Origin: Desulfobacteraceae bacterium
GTDB lineage: Bacteria; Desulfobacterota; Desulfobacteria; Desulfobacterales; Desulfosalsimonadaceae
Length of the DNA: 38,112 nt
Direction: 5' to 3'
Assembly (NCBI GenBank): GCA_011390465.1
Contig: JAABSH010000037.1
Span: forward strand, 1-38,112
Shown here piece by piece: positions 17,306 to 25,548 of the stretch (position 1 is its first letter; each line of letters opens with the position of its first letter). The notes beneath the pieces were generated by a model. It saw only the letters and a program-made list of their open reading frames with translations. It made no database searches and was not told the origin of the DNA. A program made the translations under genes and the position numbers.

Positions 17306-18121
17306 GTGCTAATTGACTGGTTTACGGTAGCAGCACAAATCATCAATTTTCTGATTCTGGTGGGACTGCTGAAATATTTTTTCTATGACCGCATTATCAA
17401 TGCCATGGACGAGCGTGAGGAAAGTATCCGCCTCCGGTTTGAAAAAGCGGATCAGAAAAAATCCGAAGCGGAAAATGAAGCAAACACCTTTCGCGATAAG
17501 CAAACCAAAATCGAAAAAGAACAGGATGAGATTCTGGAGGGCGCCAAAAAAGACGCTGAAGAAGAAAAGAACAGGCTGGTAAAAAAGGCGCGCGAAGAGG
17601 TGGATGAACTGGAAAAAAAATGGCAGTCCCAGCTGAAAAAAGAAAAAGATAATTTTGTGCGTGATTTCAAAATGCTGGCGTCAAAAGAGGTGATTGATAT
17701 TGCCCGGAAAGCATTGCGGGATTTGTCCGATGTCGAAGTAGAAGAACGGACAGTATCGGTTTTTCTGGATCAATTAAAGGAAATGAAAAAAAAGGACCTC
17801 AACGATATTGTAAAATCGGTCAAAGAAGAGGATCCGGAAAAAGACAAGGACAAAGACCGGAACCAGCCGGTGATTATCCGCAGCGGATTTGAGATGCCTT
17901 CTCAAATGCGGCAGAAAATCACCCGGGCAGTGCATCAGCATATTACGGAAAAGGTCGATGTCGACTATCACACATCACCGGAATTGCTTTTGGGAATGGA
18001 ATTGAGAATCAAAGGACAAAAAATGTCCTGGAACCTGGCCGCCTATCTTGACGGTCTGGAGGAATCTGCCGCGGAACTCTTTGCGTCTTACAGCGGTGCT
18101 GAAGAGGACGCAAACTCATAA
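17306..18121 (+). CDS. atpF: N-ATPase subunit b with C-terminal delta-like domain
   Basis: A 271-residue peripheral stalk protein. It has one N-terminal membrane helix (FTVAAQIINFLILVGLLKYF), a long charged coiled coil (about 30-170) and a C-terminal domain (about 195-255). That last domain resembles the end of the delta/OSCP subunit (residues PELLLGMELRIKGQKMSWN in the place of the delta motif for membrane-distal binding to F1). No separate atpH exists in this operon, so the fused domain probably replaces delta. The start is a GTG at 17306, 8 bases after ggagg; the same GTG aligns with the normal b N-terminus. Confidence 0.9.
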   Translation: MLIDWFTVAAQIINFLILVGLLKYFFYDRIINAMDEREESIRLRFEKADQKKSEAENEANTFRDKQTKIEKEQDEILEGAKKDAEEEKNRLVKKAREEVDELEKKWQSQLKKEKDNFVRDFKMLASKEVIDIARKALRDLSDVEVEERTVSVFLDQLKEMKKKDLNDIVKSVKEEDPEKDKDKDRNQPVIIRSGFEMPSQMRQKITRAVHQHITEKVDVDYHTSPELLLGMELRIKGQKMSWNLAAYLDGLEESAAELFASYSGAEEDANS

Positions 18122-18136
18122 TAAAGATAAAAGCCT

Positions 18137-19693
18137 ATGAATTTACAGACCCAATCAGAAGATCTGAAAAATATTTTATCCAAAACATTTGATACATTTG
18201 ACAATGCCGTGAACAAATACAAAGGCCGCCTGGCGGTGGAAGACGTCGGCAGGGTCACGTATCTCAGCTCCGGCATTGCCCGGGTCGCCGGGTTAAGGGG
18301 GGTGCGTGTCAACGAACTGATCCGGTTTGCGGGAAATCTCATGGGCATCGCATTTAACGTGGACCCCCACGAGGTCGGGGTGGTGCTTTTAGATGAATAT
18401 GAAAATATTTCAGCCGGCAGTGAAGTCCGGCGGACCGATCAGGTGCTGGATGTTCCGGTAGGCGAAGGGCTGCTCGGCCGGATGGTCGATGGCCTGGGAA
18501 GACCCCTTGACGGTCAGGGCAAATATAAATCTTCACAAAGATTCCCCATAGAACGGGATGCCGCAGGTATTATGGACCGGCTGCCGGTGACCCAGCCGCT
18601 TCAGACCGGCCTTAAAGTGGTGGATGCCCTGATTCCCATCGGAAGAGGGCAACGGGAACTGATTGTGGGGGACCGGCAGACCGGAAAGAGCGCGATTGCC
18701 ATTGACACCATCATCAACCAGGGCGGCAAAGACGTGCTCTGTATTTACTGTGCCGTTGGCAAACGGTCATCGTCCATTGCCAAAGTGGTGTCTGACCTCA
18801 GGCAATACAATGCCATGGATCACAGTATCATTGTCGTGGCCACGGAAGAAGATCCGCCGGGGCTTCAATTCATTACCCCCTATGCGGCCACGGCCATGGC
18901 GGAATATTTTGTGGAGCAGGGCAAAGATGTCCTGGTGGTGTTCGACGATCTGACCCGCCATGCCAGGGCATATCGCGAATTATCGCTGCTCCTGCGCCGG
19001 CCGCCGGGCCGGGAAGCATTTCCCGGAGATATCTTTTATATTCATTCCCGGCTTCTGGAACGGTTTACCCACCTGAAAGAAGAGCTGGGGGGCGGGTCTT
19101 TGACCGCATTGCCCATTATTGAAACCGAGGCCCAGAATATATCGGCCTATATTCCCACCAATCTGATCTCGATCACCGACGGCCAGATTTATCTCTCTCC
19201 GGACCTTTTTCAAAAAGGCATTCTGCCGGCCGTGGATGTGGGCAAATCCGTTTCCCGGGTGGGGGGCAAAACCCAGCTCGGGGCTTATCGGTCGGTGGCC
19301 GGAGACCTGCGGCTGTCTTATTCCCAGTTTGAAGAACTGGAGAGTTTCTCCCGTTTCGGTACCCAGCTGGACGAAGATACGAAAAAAAGACTCAACCGGG
19401 GCCGCCGGGTGCGTGAAATTCTCAAGCAGCCGCAATACCAGCCCATTCCGGTATCGGAACAGATTGCGTCGTTGGTGGCGGCAAATGAAGGCATATTCGA
19501 CCGGTTTGAACTCGACAAGGTATCGGAGGCGGAAAAAAAGATTCAGGCGTCTGTTTGTGACCGGATACCGGAAATTTGCGAACGGATCGTTCAGGGAGAA
19601 AAATTGTCCGACAAGGATATTGATACCATTGAACAGACCATCAGGGAAATCCTGAATCTCAAAGAGAGCGAAAATACGGATGGAAACGCTTGA
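18137..19693 (+). CDS. atpA: N-ATPase subunit alpha
   Basis: A 518-residue alpha subunit, the non-catalytic nucleotide-binding partner of beta in F1. It carries P-loop [15 protein letters not shown] and [18 protein letters not shown]. The conserved [20 protein letters not shown] and the [16 protein letters not shown] segment before the C-terminal helical bundle follow. The N-terminal beta crown (residues about 30-100) is complete. The last 14 bases overlap atpG. Confidence 0.95.
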   Translation: MNLQTQSEDLKNILSKTFDTFDNAVNKYKGRLAVEDVGRVTYLSSGIARVAGLRGVRVNELIRFAGNLMGIAFNVDPHEVGVVLLDEYENISAGSEVRRTDQVLDVPVGEGLLGRMVDGLGRPLDGQGKYKSSQRFPIERDAAGIMDRLPVTQPLQTGLKVVDALIPIGRGQRELIVGDRQTGKSAIAIDTIINQGGKDVLCIYCAVGKRSSSIAKVVSDLRQYNAMDHSIIVVATEEDPPGLQFITPYAATAMAEYFVEQGKDVLVVFDDLTRHARAYRELSLLLRRPPGREAFPGDIFYIHSRLLERFTHLKEELGGGSLTALPIIETEAQNISAYIPTNLISITDGQIYLSPDLFQKGILPAVDVGKSVSRVGGKTQLGAYRSVAGDLRLSYSQFEELESFSRFGTQLDEDTKKRLNRGRRVREILKQPQYQPIPVSEQIASLVAANEGIFDRFELDKVSEAEKKIQASVCDRIPEICERIVQGEKLSDKDIDTIEQTIREILNLKESENTDGNA

Positions 19694-20570
19694 AGGATTA
19701 AAACGCAGAATCGCCAGCACTGAGGATCTTCAGTCTGTTGTCAAGACCATGAAATCCCTGGCCGCGGTCAAGATCCGTCAGTATCAAAACGCCGTTGAAG
19801 CTGTTGAAGCCTACAACAAAACCGTGGAGATGGGTTTGCAGGCTGTTTTGTACGGCTGGCCGGATACCGGCAGGGGCGGCACTGCCGCGGAATCCGACAA
19901 ACGTCTCGGGGCGGTCGTTTTCGGATCAGATCAGGGCATGTGCGGTCAGCTCAATGACCAGGTGGCTTCCTATGCCGCAGAAGCCATGGAAAAACGGAAT
20001 GTGCGGCCGGATCACCGCAATATTTTGTCCGTGGGCCAGCGGATGACGGCAAGGCTTGAAAGCCAGGGGCAGCTTCTGGAAGAAAGTTTTTCACTGCCCA
20101 ATTCCGTGCACGGCATTACCGACAAGGTCGGAGAACTGCTTTTACGGATTGAGTCATGGACGGATGTGCGGGGCCTGGACCGGATTTTTCTGTTCTACAG
20201 CCGCCCCACGTCCGGTGCCTCATTTAAACCCCATTCCGTGCGGCTGCTGCCCGTGGACCAGCACTGGCTGGCGGAGATAAAAAAAAATCAGTGGCCCACA
20301 GCCATGCTGCCCCTGTATACCATGGAAAGAGGACAGTTGTTTTCAAAACTGATCCGGCAGTATCTGTTTGTCTCCCTGTTTCGTGCGTTTGCGGACTCCG
20401 CGGCCAGTGAGAATGCCAGCCGGCTGGCGTCCATGCAAAGAGCCGAGGGTAATATCAAAGAACAGCTGGAAGAACTCAACAAGCGATACCACATGCAGCG
20501 TCAGATGAGCATCACCGAAGAACTGCTGGACATCGTTTCCGGATTTGAAGCCCTTACGAATGTCTCCTGA
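19680..20570 (+). CDS. atpG: N-ATPase subunit gamma
   Basis: A 296-residue gamma subunit, the central shaft of F1. The N-terminal helix ([20 protein letters not shown]) and the C-terminal helix ([20 protein letters not shown] region, then [13 protein letters not shown]) would form the antiparallel coiled coil inside the alpha/beta hexamer. The Rossmann-like middle begins at [20 protein letters not shown]. It is the last gene of the operon and is followed by two large foldable repeats. Confidence 0.93.
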   Translation: METLEGLKRRIASTEDLQSVVKTMKSLAAVKIRQYQNAVEAVEAYNKTVEMGLQAVLYGWPDTGRGGTAAESDKRLGAVVFGSDQGMCGQLNDQVASYAAEAMEKRNVRPDHRNILSVGQRMTARLESQGQLLEESFSLPNSVHGITDKVGELLLRIESWTDVRGLDRIFLFYSRPTSGASFKPHSVRLLPVDQHWLAEIKKNQWPTAMLPLYTMERGQLFSKLIRQYLFVSLFRAFADSAASENASRLASMQRAEGNIKEQLEELNKRYHMQRQMSITEELLDIVSGFEALTNVS

Positions 20571-20595
20571 ATAGGGCTGGCCCGGAATTTCAATT

Positions 20596-20682
20596 GTCAG
20601 GGAACGCTTCGCGCACCCTGACCTACGAGAAAGAGATCTCTTCCGTAGGTCAGGGTGTCCCGTCTGTTTGGGACTCCCTGAC
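20596..20682. repeat. 87-bp foldable repeat, copy 1
   Basis: Closed by the outer pair GTCAGGGA/TCCCTGAC, with three inner hairpins: CGCttcGCG, a 13-bp perfect stem ACCCTGACCTACG/CGTAGGTCAGGGT, and GTCCC/GGGAC. It lies 25 bases after atpG and could act as its terminator or 3' stabiliser, or be one copy of a dispersed palindromic element. Confidence 0.75.
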
Positions 20683-20816
20683 TATCCAGCTCCCTCACTT
20701 TTGATCCTGGCCCGCTTACAGTCGGATACAAAAATATATTCCATGTTTTTTTTCTCTGCGTCCCTGCGTCTCAGCGGGAGGAAAAATTTATTTCGCACAC
20801 CGGCAGAACCTCAAAA

Positions 20817-20903
20817 GTCAGGGAACGCTTCGCGCACCGGGACCTGCGGAGAAAACCGCTTTGCCGCAGGTCAAGGTGTCCCGTTTGTTTGGGACTCCCT
20901 GAC
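20817..20903. repeat. 87-bp foldable repeat, copy 2
   Basis: Same length, order and outer/inner stems as the copy at 20596-20682, with about 15 base differences. In the long stem one A-T pair has become G-C on both sides (CCTGCGG/CCGCAGG), preserving pairing, while two positions near its base no longer pair. The 134 bases between the copies contain a degraded ctctgcgtccctgcgtctc repeat. The 200 bases after copy 2 are the leader of cfa with no further gene. Confidence 0.75.
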
Positions 20904-21105
20904 TCTCACCAACTCCCTGACGATTGTTCCCTTTTTGCGGTGAAAACATTCCCATACTGCTTTTATTCCCTCCAAATACATAATTCACCGTATTCTCTTT
21001 GTTTAACATTTCCGGTATTATACAGGGTACAGTTCCCAAATGGTCCGGAAAACCCTCTCTATGGCGGGTTTATTTCATGAATTAAATTCCTGAAGGAGGT
21101 AACCC

Positions 21106-22224
21106 ATGTTTCTTAATGCAAAAACAATCATCAAGGATTTTCTGGATAAAGCCGGCATTACGATCAACGGTTCAAAACCCTATGATATTCAGGTGAAAAA
21201 TGACGATCTTTACAATCGTATTCTTTACGGCGGACAAATGGCGGTGGGCGAATCGTATATGGATGGATGGTGGGATTGTGAAGCACTGGACCAGTTTTTT
21301 GATAAAATTTACCGCACGGATTTTTCCGGATACTTTAAAAACAGTGCCGGTCGAGTTTTAAACCGTCTTCAGGGAAAGCTGTTTAATCTTCAGAAAAAAA
21401 GACGCGCCTATGAGGTGGGTATCCGGCACTATGATGTGGGAAACGATTTTTATCAGGCCATGCTGGATAAACGGTTGCTCTATTCCTGCGCTTACTGGGA
21501 AAACGCCGCAGACCTTGAAAGCGCCCAGGAAGCAAAACTGGACCTGATATGTCAAAAAATCAATCTGCAACCCGGCATGACGGTGCTTGACATGGGATGC
21601 GGCTTTGGATCATTTGCCAGGTTTGCGGCCGAAAAATACGGCGCCGAAGTGACCGGCGTAACGGTTTCAAAAAATCAGGTGAAACTGGCAAATGAGCGAT
21701 GCAAGGGACTGCCCGTGGACATCCGGCTCGAGGATTACAGAAATGTTTCCGGTCAGTTTGACCGGGTCATCTCCATCGGATTTCTCGAGCATGTGGGACA
21801 TAAAAATTATGCCACTTATATGAAAAATTCCTGGGACAATCTGAAGGAGGGCGGAATATCGTTTGTTCAGACCATCGGCGGCAATGTCAGTGTCAGCAAC
21901 GGGCATCCCTGGATTATCAAATATATTTTCCCAAACGGCATGCTCCCTTCCATTGCCCAGATCGGCAAAGCCATGGAAGGTTTGTTTGTGATGGAAGACT
22001 GGCAGAACTACGGCCCGCATTACGATAGAACCTTGATGGCATGGTACGACCGGTTTGAGAAAAGCTGGGCAAAATTCAGAAAAAAATACAGTGAACAATT
22101 CTATCGCATGTGGAAATTTTATCTGCTCTCCTGTGCCGGCACCTTCAGATCCCGAAAAACCCAGCTCTGGCAGATTGTCATGACCAAAATCGGTGCTTCC
22201 CGCCCGGAATGCCGCATTCCCTGA
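21106..22224 (+). CDS. cfa: Cyclopropane-fatty-acyl-phospholipid synthase
   Basis: A 372-residue CFA synthase that transfers the methylene of S-adenosylmethionine to cis double bonds of membrane phospholipid acyl chains. The N-terminal lipid-binding part reads GSKPYDIQVKNDDLYNRILY, then GESYMDGWWDCEALDQFF. The SAM motif is VLDMGCGFGSFARFA, followed by VTVSKNQ and the family motif FLEHVGHKNY. IFPNGMLPS and the C-terminal AGTFRSRKTQLWQIV complete it. The length is close to the 382 residues of E. coli Cfa. A strong Shine-Dalgarno (gaaggagg) sits at the right distance. Confidence 0.95.
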   Translation: MFLNAKTIIKDFLDKAGITINGSKPYDIQVKNDDLYNRILYGGQMAVGESYMDGWWDCEALDQFFDKIYRTDFSGYFKNSAGRVLNRLQGKLFNLQKKRRAYEVGIRHYDVGNDFYQAMLDKRLLYSCAYWENAADLESAQEAKLDLICQKINLQPGMTVLDMGCGFGSFARFAAEKYGAEVTGVTVSKNQVKLANERCKGLPVDIRLEDYRNVSGQFDRVISIGFLEHVGHKNYATYMKNSWDNLKEGGISFVQTIGGNVSVSNGHPWIIKYIFPNGMLPSIAQIGKAMEGLFVMEDWQNYGPHYDRTLMAWYDRFEKSWAKFRKKYSEQFYRMWKFYLLSCAGTFRSRKTQLWQIVMTKIGASRPECRIP

Positions 22225-22319
22225 TATTGGGGGCAGTTCAGTGCAACGCTGACTGGAACACGAAACCGCCCCGACAACCGTTGAGCTTTGCCGGAAAAAC
22301 GACTACTCTATAACTTTTT

Positions 22320-22426
22320 TGGAAGCGTTTACAGGGCACCGTATCTGCTTTGTTCCCGGGCATTTAAAGTACAATACGGCTTCGCATCCGGTGCTTCGCA
22401 ACTCCAGCCCCCTGCAAACGCTTCCA
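22320..22426. repeat. 107-bp inverted-repeat (MITE-like) element after cfa
   Basis: TGGAAGCGTTTACAGGG at 22320-22336 is matched by CCCTGCAAACGCTTCCA at 22410-22426, giving 17-bp arms with one mismatch. An inner pair CACCGTAT/ATACGG extends the fold. No coding potential and no clear target duplication are seen. It could be a non-autonomous element or a large 3' hairpin of the cfa transcript. The 90 bases between it and the intron contain the direct repeat GGGACAAA. Confidence 0.6.
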
Positions 22427-22519
22427 AGGCAATGGTTTAAGAAAATCTGAAAATTTTGACCCTGTGAACAGGTCCAATTACAATATTGGGACGGGACAAA
22501 AAAAAGCGGGACAAACTGA

Positions 22520-23160
22520 GTGCGGCCGGGCAAGGTCGTACATTCAAGCGGGTGGGAATCCCGTCCCGGAAGGTTGGCCAACCACCGGGTAGCGAGTCCT
22601 TGGATCGAAGGGGGTAACCCCGGAGATTAAGCGTAGGACAGCGAGCAGGCAGGCCGTAAGCCGTTAGGTTGAAGGGATTGAGCCCCGAAAGGAGCTATAA
22701 CGGGAGGGACGACGTATTTCAGTTTGCGGAAGTCAATACGGTTCGCGGCGAAAATGGCAAGCTGCGGATCGCCTCCCCGGGGTCTGAGACCATGGCATGT
22801 CTGACACAGTGAATGTGCGGCAACCCGGGAGGCCCTCTGTTTTCTTGCGGAAATGCGAGTATGCCGGACAACTGATAACAAAGGAAGGAAGGCAAATGAG
22901 ACAGAGGGAGTCGGATGGCATCATAGTACCTGAGAAGGCGGGTAATGCTGCTGGAGGAAAGGATGCCACATAAGTAACAGTGTTGTGGGGAGACATCGGT
23001 TATGCCCAGAAATAGCGAAACGGTGGGAACAAAACTGCAACGCATAGCGGAAAATCGTGAAGTGTACTTATGAGGAGCCGTGTGCGTTAATAGCGCAAGC
23101 ACGGTTCTGGGAGGGGCCGGTGCCAACGGTGAAGGCAGGGCGGAAACAGCAGGCACGTAG
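22520..23160 (+). mobile_element. Group II intron that has lost its reverse-transcriptase gene
   Basis: The 5' end GTGCGGCC pairs with GGTCGTAC 14 bases later, like the start of domain I of bacterial group II introns (consensus 5' GUGCG). A G-rich, highly foldable RNA follows. A typical domain V is at 23075-23107, and a short domain VI-like hairpin (GTGCC/GGCAC) ends at about 23155-23160. Two tiny frames (22896-22973 and 23002-23073) look like what precedes and begins an intron-encoded protein: the second reads MPRNSETVGTKLQRIAEN before stopping. No reverse transcriptase or maturase motifs remain, so about 1.2 kb or more has been deleted from domain IV. The exact 3' end is uncertain by about 10-25 bases. 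Confidence 0.7.
23075..23107 (+). ncRNA. Group II intron domain V
   Basis: The lower helix GAGCCGTG/CACGGTTC contains the catalytic AGC triad. It is followed by an upper helix TGCG/CGCA with a two-base AG bulge on the 3' side and an A/U-rich loop. This is the domain V layout; the loop is not the usual GNRA tetraloop, which may reflect decay. Confidence 0.75.
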
Positions 23161-23238
23161 TAGCCGCGTGCGGCAAGGCGTCAATAAAAGAATGCAGGTT
23201 TACGCTATGTTTTCATTGAAGAAGCCGGTCTACTCGAC

Positions 23239-23270
23239 AGGCTGAAGGCTGAAGACTGGAGGCTGAAGAC
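23239..23270 (+). repeat. GCTGAAG/GCTGAAGAC short tandem repeat before rubrerythrin
   Basis: AGGCTGAAGGCTGAAGACTG and AGGCTGAAGAC lie in direct tandem, 13 bases before the rubrerythrin ATG and adjacent to its Shine-Dalgarno (aaagga). Slippage here would change the length of the leader. Confidence 0.6.
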
Positions 23271-23283
23271 GAAAGGATAAAAA

Positions 23284-23802
23284 ATGAAAGAAAAAACGCA
23301 AAAAAATGTTCGAACCGCATTTGTCGGGGAGGCCAAGGCTTATTTCCGGCTGCTGGCTTATGCTGACAGGGCAGCGGAAGAGGGAAATCAGCAGATCGCA
23401 CTTTTGTTTCGGGCCATTGCCGAGGCGGAACGGGTGCATGCCACGCGCAATCTTAATTTAATGAAAGATGTGGTTGTCAAAGATACGGACACCAACCTGG
23501 AAGCCTCTTTTGAACGGGAAAAATCCATCAGCACAAATGAATATCCGGATTTTCTGAAAGACGCGGAAGATGAGGATGAAAAAGCCGCGGCAATCGTATT
23601 TTCCCAGGCCCGGGATGCGGAAGAATACCACGCCAAGTTGTATGAGCGCGCCATTTTTCAGTCCATGAAGGAAGATGTGAAGGCCTATCAGGTCTGTCAG
23701 ATCTGCGGCTATGTAACAGATAAAAAAGCACCCAAAAAATGCCCGGTATGCGGCGCGCCCCAGGAGAAATTCAAAGCTGTTGCGCCGGAATCTGATTGTT
23801 AG
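23284..23802 (+). CDS. Rubrerythrin
   Basis: A 172-residue rubrerythrin. The N-terminal ferritin-like four-helix domain (about 1-135) carries the diiron ligands: Glu in FVGEAKAYFRLLAYA, the EAERVHATRN helix and ARDAEEYHAKLYERA. A C-terminal rubredoxin-type domain with two CxxC knuckles follows (CQICGYV and CPVCGAPQEKF). The family reduces hydrogen peroxide with electrons from rubredoxin or NADH in anaerobes, protecting the cytoplasm from oxygen exposure. It is slightly shorter than the classical about 191 residues but complete. The start has aaagga 6-7 bases upstream. Confidence 0.92.
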   Translation: MKEKTQKNVRTAFVGEAKAYFRLLAYADRAAEEGNQQIALLFRAIAEAERVHATRNLNLMKDVVVKDTDTNLEASFEREKSISTNEYPDFLKDAEDEDEKAAAIVFSQARDAEEYHAKLYERAIFQSMKEDVKAYQVCQICGYVTDKKAPKKCPVCGAPQEKFKAVAPESDC

Positions 23803-23860
23803 CCGGCAGTTCAGCCGGAAGCGAAAATGGTTTTAAATAACGGGCGCAAAGAGAAACCGG

Positions 23861-25252
23861 ATGGCTAAGAACAAGAATCCTTTGAAGACCCTGAACGAAA
23901 ATGCCACGGAAATCATTCTGGAAAGTATTTCCGACGGGGTATTTACGGTGGATCACAACTGGAAGATCATGTCATTCAACCGGGCCGCGGAAGAAATTAC
24001 CGGGATTTCCCGTGAAGAAGCCATTGGCCGGCATTGCTGGGATGTGTTCCGCTCCAATATGTGCGAAAGCAACTGTGCCCTTAAAAAAACCATGCAGGAA
24101 GGCAAATCTTTTATCAACAGCGCCACCTACATTATCAACAGCGAAAAAAAAAGAATTCCCATCACGGTTTCCACCTCGCTTCTGAAGGATTCCGAAGGCA
24201 ATGTGATCGGCGGCGTTGAAACTTTCCGGGATCACACTCTGGAGGAAACCCTTCGCAAAGAGCTTTGCGCAAGTTACCGGATGGGCGATATTGTCAGCGC
24301 CAGCCCGGAAATGAAAAAGATTTTCAGCATTCTGCCCCAGGTGGCGGAAAGCGACAGCACGGTGTTGGTTGAAGGGGAAACCGGCACCGGCAAAGAACTG
24401 ATGGCGCGGGCCATTCACAATCTGAGCTTTCGGAAAGACCATCCGTTTGTGGCGATTAATTGCGGCGCTCTGCCGGACAGCCTTCTGGAGTCTGAACTCT
24501 TTGGATACAAGGCCGGGGCTTTTACCAACGCGGTCAAGGATAAACCCGGCCTTTTTTCCGTTGCCCGCGGCGGCACCCTGATGCTGGATGAGATCGGCGA
24601 TACCAGCGCCGCGTTTCAGATCCGGCTCCTGCGGGTGCTGGAAGAGCAGGAGTTTCAGCCGCTGGGGGCCGTGGCAAAAGAAAAAGCCGATGTGCGGGTG
24701 ATTGCCGCCACCAACAAAGGCCTTTCCCAGATGGTGGCGGACGGTGAGTTCCGCCAGGACCTGTTTTACCGGATCAATGTGGTGCGCATCCCGCTTCCGC
24801 CCCTGCGGCGGCGGATGGAGGATATCCCCCTGCTGGTGGATCATTTTATCGCCCGGCTTAACCGCATCAGGGGCAAGACGGTATCCGGCATCAGCCTGAA
24901 GGCCCTTGAAATTCTCATGTCCCATGATTTTCCCGGCAATATCCGGGAGCTTGAAAATATCATAGAGCATGCCTTTATCCTGTGCGCTGAAGGGGATATT
25001 CAGCCGGAACATCTGCCCTCGCTGATGGCTGACGCCGACCGTTGCGCGACGGCAGCCGCAGCCCCGGACAGCCCGCAGGATCCGGTTCAGGCCGCGGAAA
25101 CCCGGATGATTATGGAAGCATTAGAGCGCAACCAGTATAACCGCACGGCTGCTGCCGCCGATCTGGGCATGCACAAAAGCACCCTGTTCCGTAAAATCGC
25201 CCGCCTGGGCATTTCCCTGCCCCGCACCGACGGCCGCAGCCGCAATGCCTGA
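23861..25252 (+). CDS. PAS-AAA-Fis sigma-54-dependent transcriptional activator
   Basis: A 463-residue enhancer-binding protein. The PAS domain (about 15-130) has three cysteines in HCWDVFRSNMCESNCALKKT (Cys59, 68, 72), suggesting a redox or metal signal. The AAA+ domain has Walker A GETGTGKE at 172-179, Walker B GGTLMLDEIGD at 237-247, and the sigma-54 contact loop reading GAFTNA at 219-224 instead of GAFTGA. The C-terminal Fis-type HTH is at about 418-450 (NRTAAAADLGMHKSTLFRKI). The family melts sigma-54 promoters by ATP hydrolysis from upstream sites. A -24/-12 promoter and paired dyads lie just downstream, so the NifX/DUF5320 operon is its likely target. It follows rubrerythrin by 58 bases and may be expressed with it. 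Confidence 0.93.
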   Translation: MAKNKNPLKTLNENATEIILESISDGVFTVDHNWKIMSFNRAAEEITGISREEAIGRHCWDVFRSNMCESNCALKKTMQEGKSFINSATYIINSEKKRIPITVSTSLLKDSEGNVIGGVETFRDHTLEETLRKELCASYRMGDIVSASPEMKKIFSILPQVAESDSTVLVEGETGTGKELMARAIHNLSFRKDHPFVAINCGALPDSLLESELFGYKAGAFTNAVKDKPGLFSVARGGTLMLDEIGDTSAAFQIRLLRVLEEQEFQPLGAVAKEKADVRVIAATNKGLSQMVADGEFRQDLFYRINVVRIPLPPLRRRMEDIPLLVDHFIARLNRIRGKTVSGISLKALEILMSHDFPGNIRELENIIEHAFILCAEGDIQPEHLPSLMADADRCATAAAAPDSPQDPVQAAETRMIMEALERNQYNRTAAAADLGMHKSTLFRKIARLGISLPRTDGRSRNA

Positions 25253-25319
25253 TTTACAGGCTTGCCGGCTGCATTCAACTTTCTGAAGCATTACGGTAAA
25301 AGCCATTATCATTGCATAG

Positions 25320-25359
25320 AGTCGCAAAAATGCGATTCTTTGATTGCATTTTTGCGACT
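25320..25359. promoter_or_regulatory. Paired 14-bp dyads, probable activator binding sites
   Basis: TCGCAAAAATGCGA at 25322-25335 is a perfect dyad, and TTGCATTTTTGCGA at 25344-25357 is the same dyad with one change. Their centres are 22 bp apart, two helical turns. Together they also form one 40-bp palindrome with 14-bp arms and a T-rich tail, so a terminator for the activator gene is the alternative. They sit about 140 bp before the predicted sigma-54 start. Confidence 0.65.
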
Positions 25360-25455
25360 ATCCTTTCTTTTTTGGTTTGCTTCGTTTGACGCTTTAAATT
25401 TTTAACCAATTGTAATGATGTAGAAATTTAATTTTGATGAGTTGTTTTTTAAATT

Positions 25456-25471
25456 TGGCATAAGCCATGCA
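25456..25471 (+). promoter_or_regulatory. Sigma-54 (-24/-12) promoter of the NifX/DUF5320 operon
   Basis: TGGCATAAGCCATGCA has the GG and GC doublets at the exact 10-base interval of the consensus TGGCACG-N4-TTGCW (TGGCA at -24, ATGC at -12). Transcription should start at about 25482, some 67 bases before the first ATG of the operon. Confidence 0.75.
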
Positions 25472-25548
25472 TATCAAATGGGTGTCTGCCGCTGAAAAAT
25501 CGGCGGATGTAAATTGGATCATTTACGTAACCAACGGTAAACAATTTT

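Noticed and set aside
20938-21105. A stress-sigma promoter before cfa
   Set aside because: A TATTAT-like -10 is present near 21014 but no convincing -35 or extended -10 accompanies it.
22627-23156. Overlapping minus-strand open frames in the 22.6-23.2 kb region
   Set aside because: They are reverse-strand readings of the structured intron RNA, without ribosome sites or recognisable domains.
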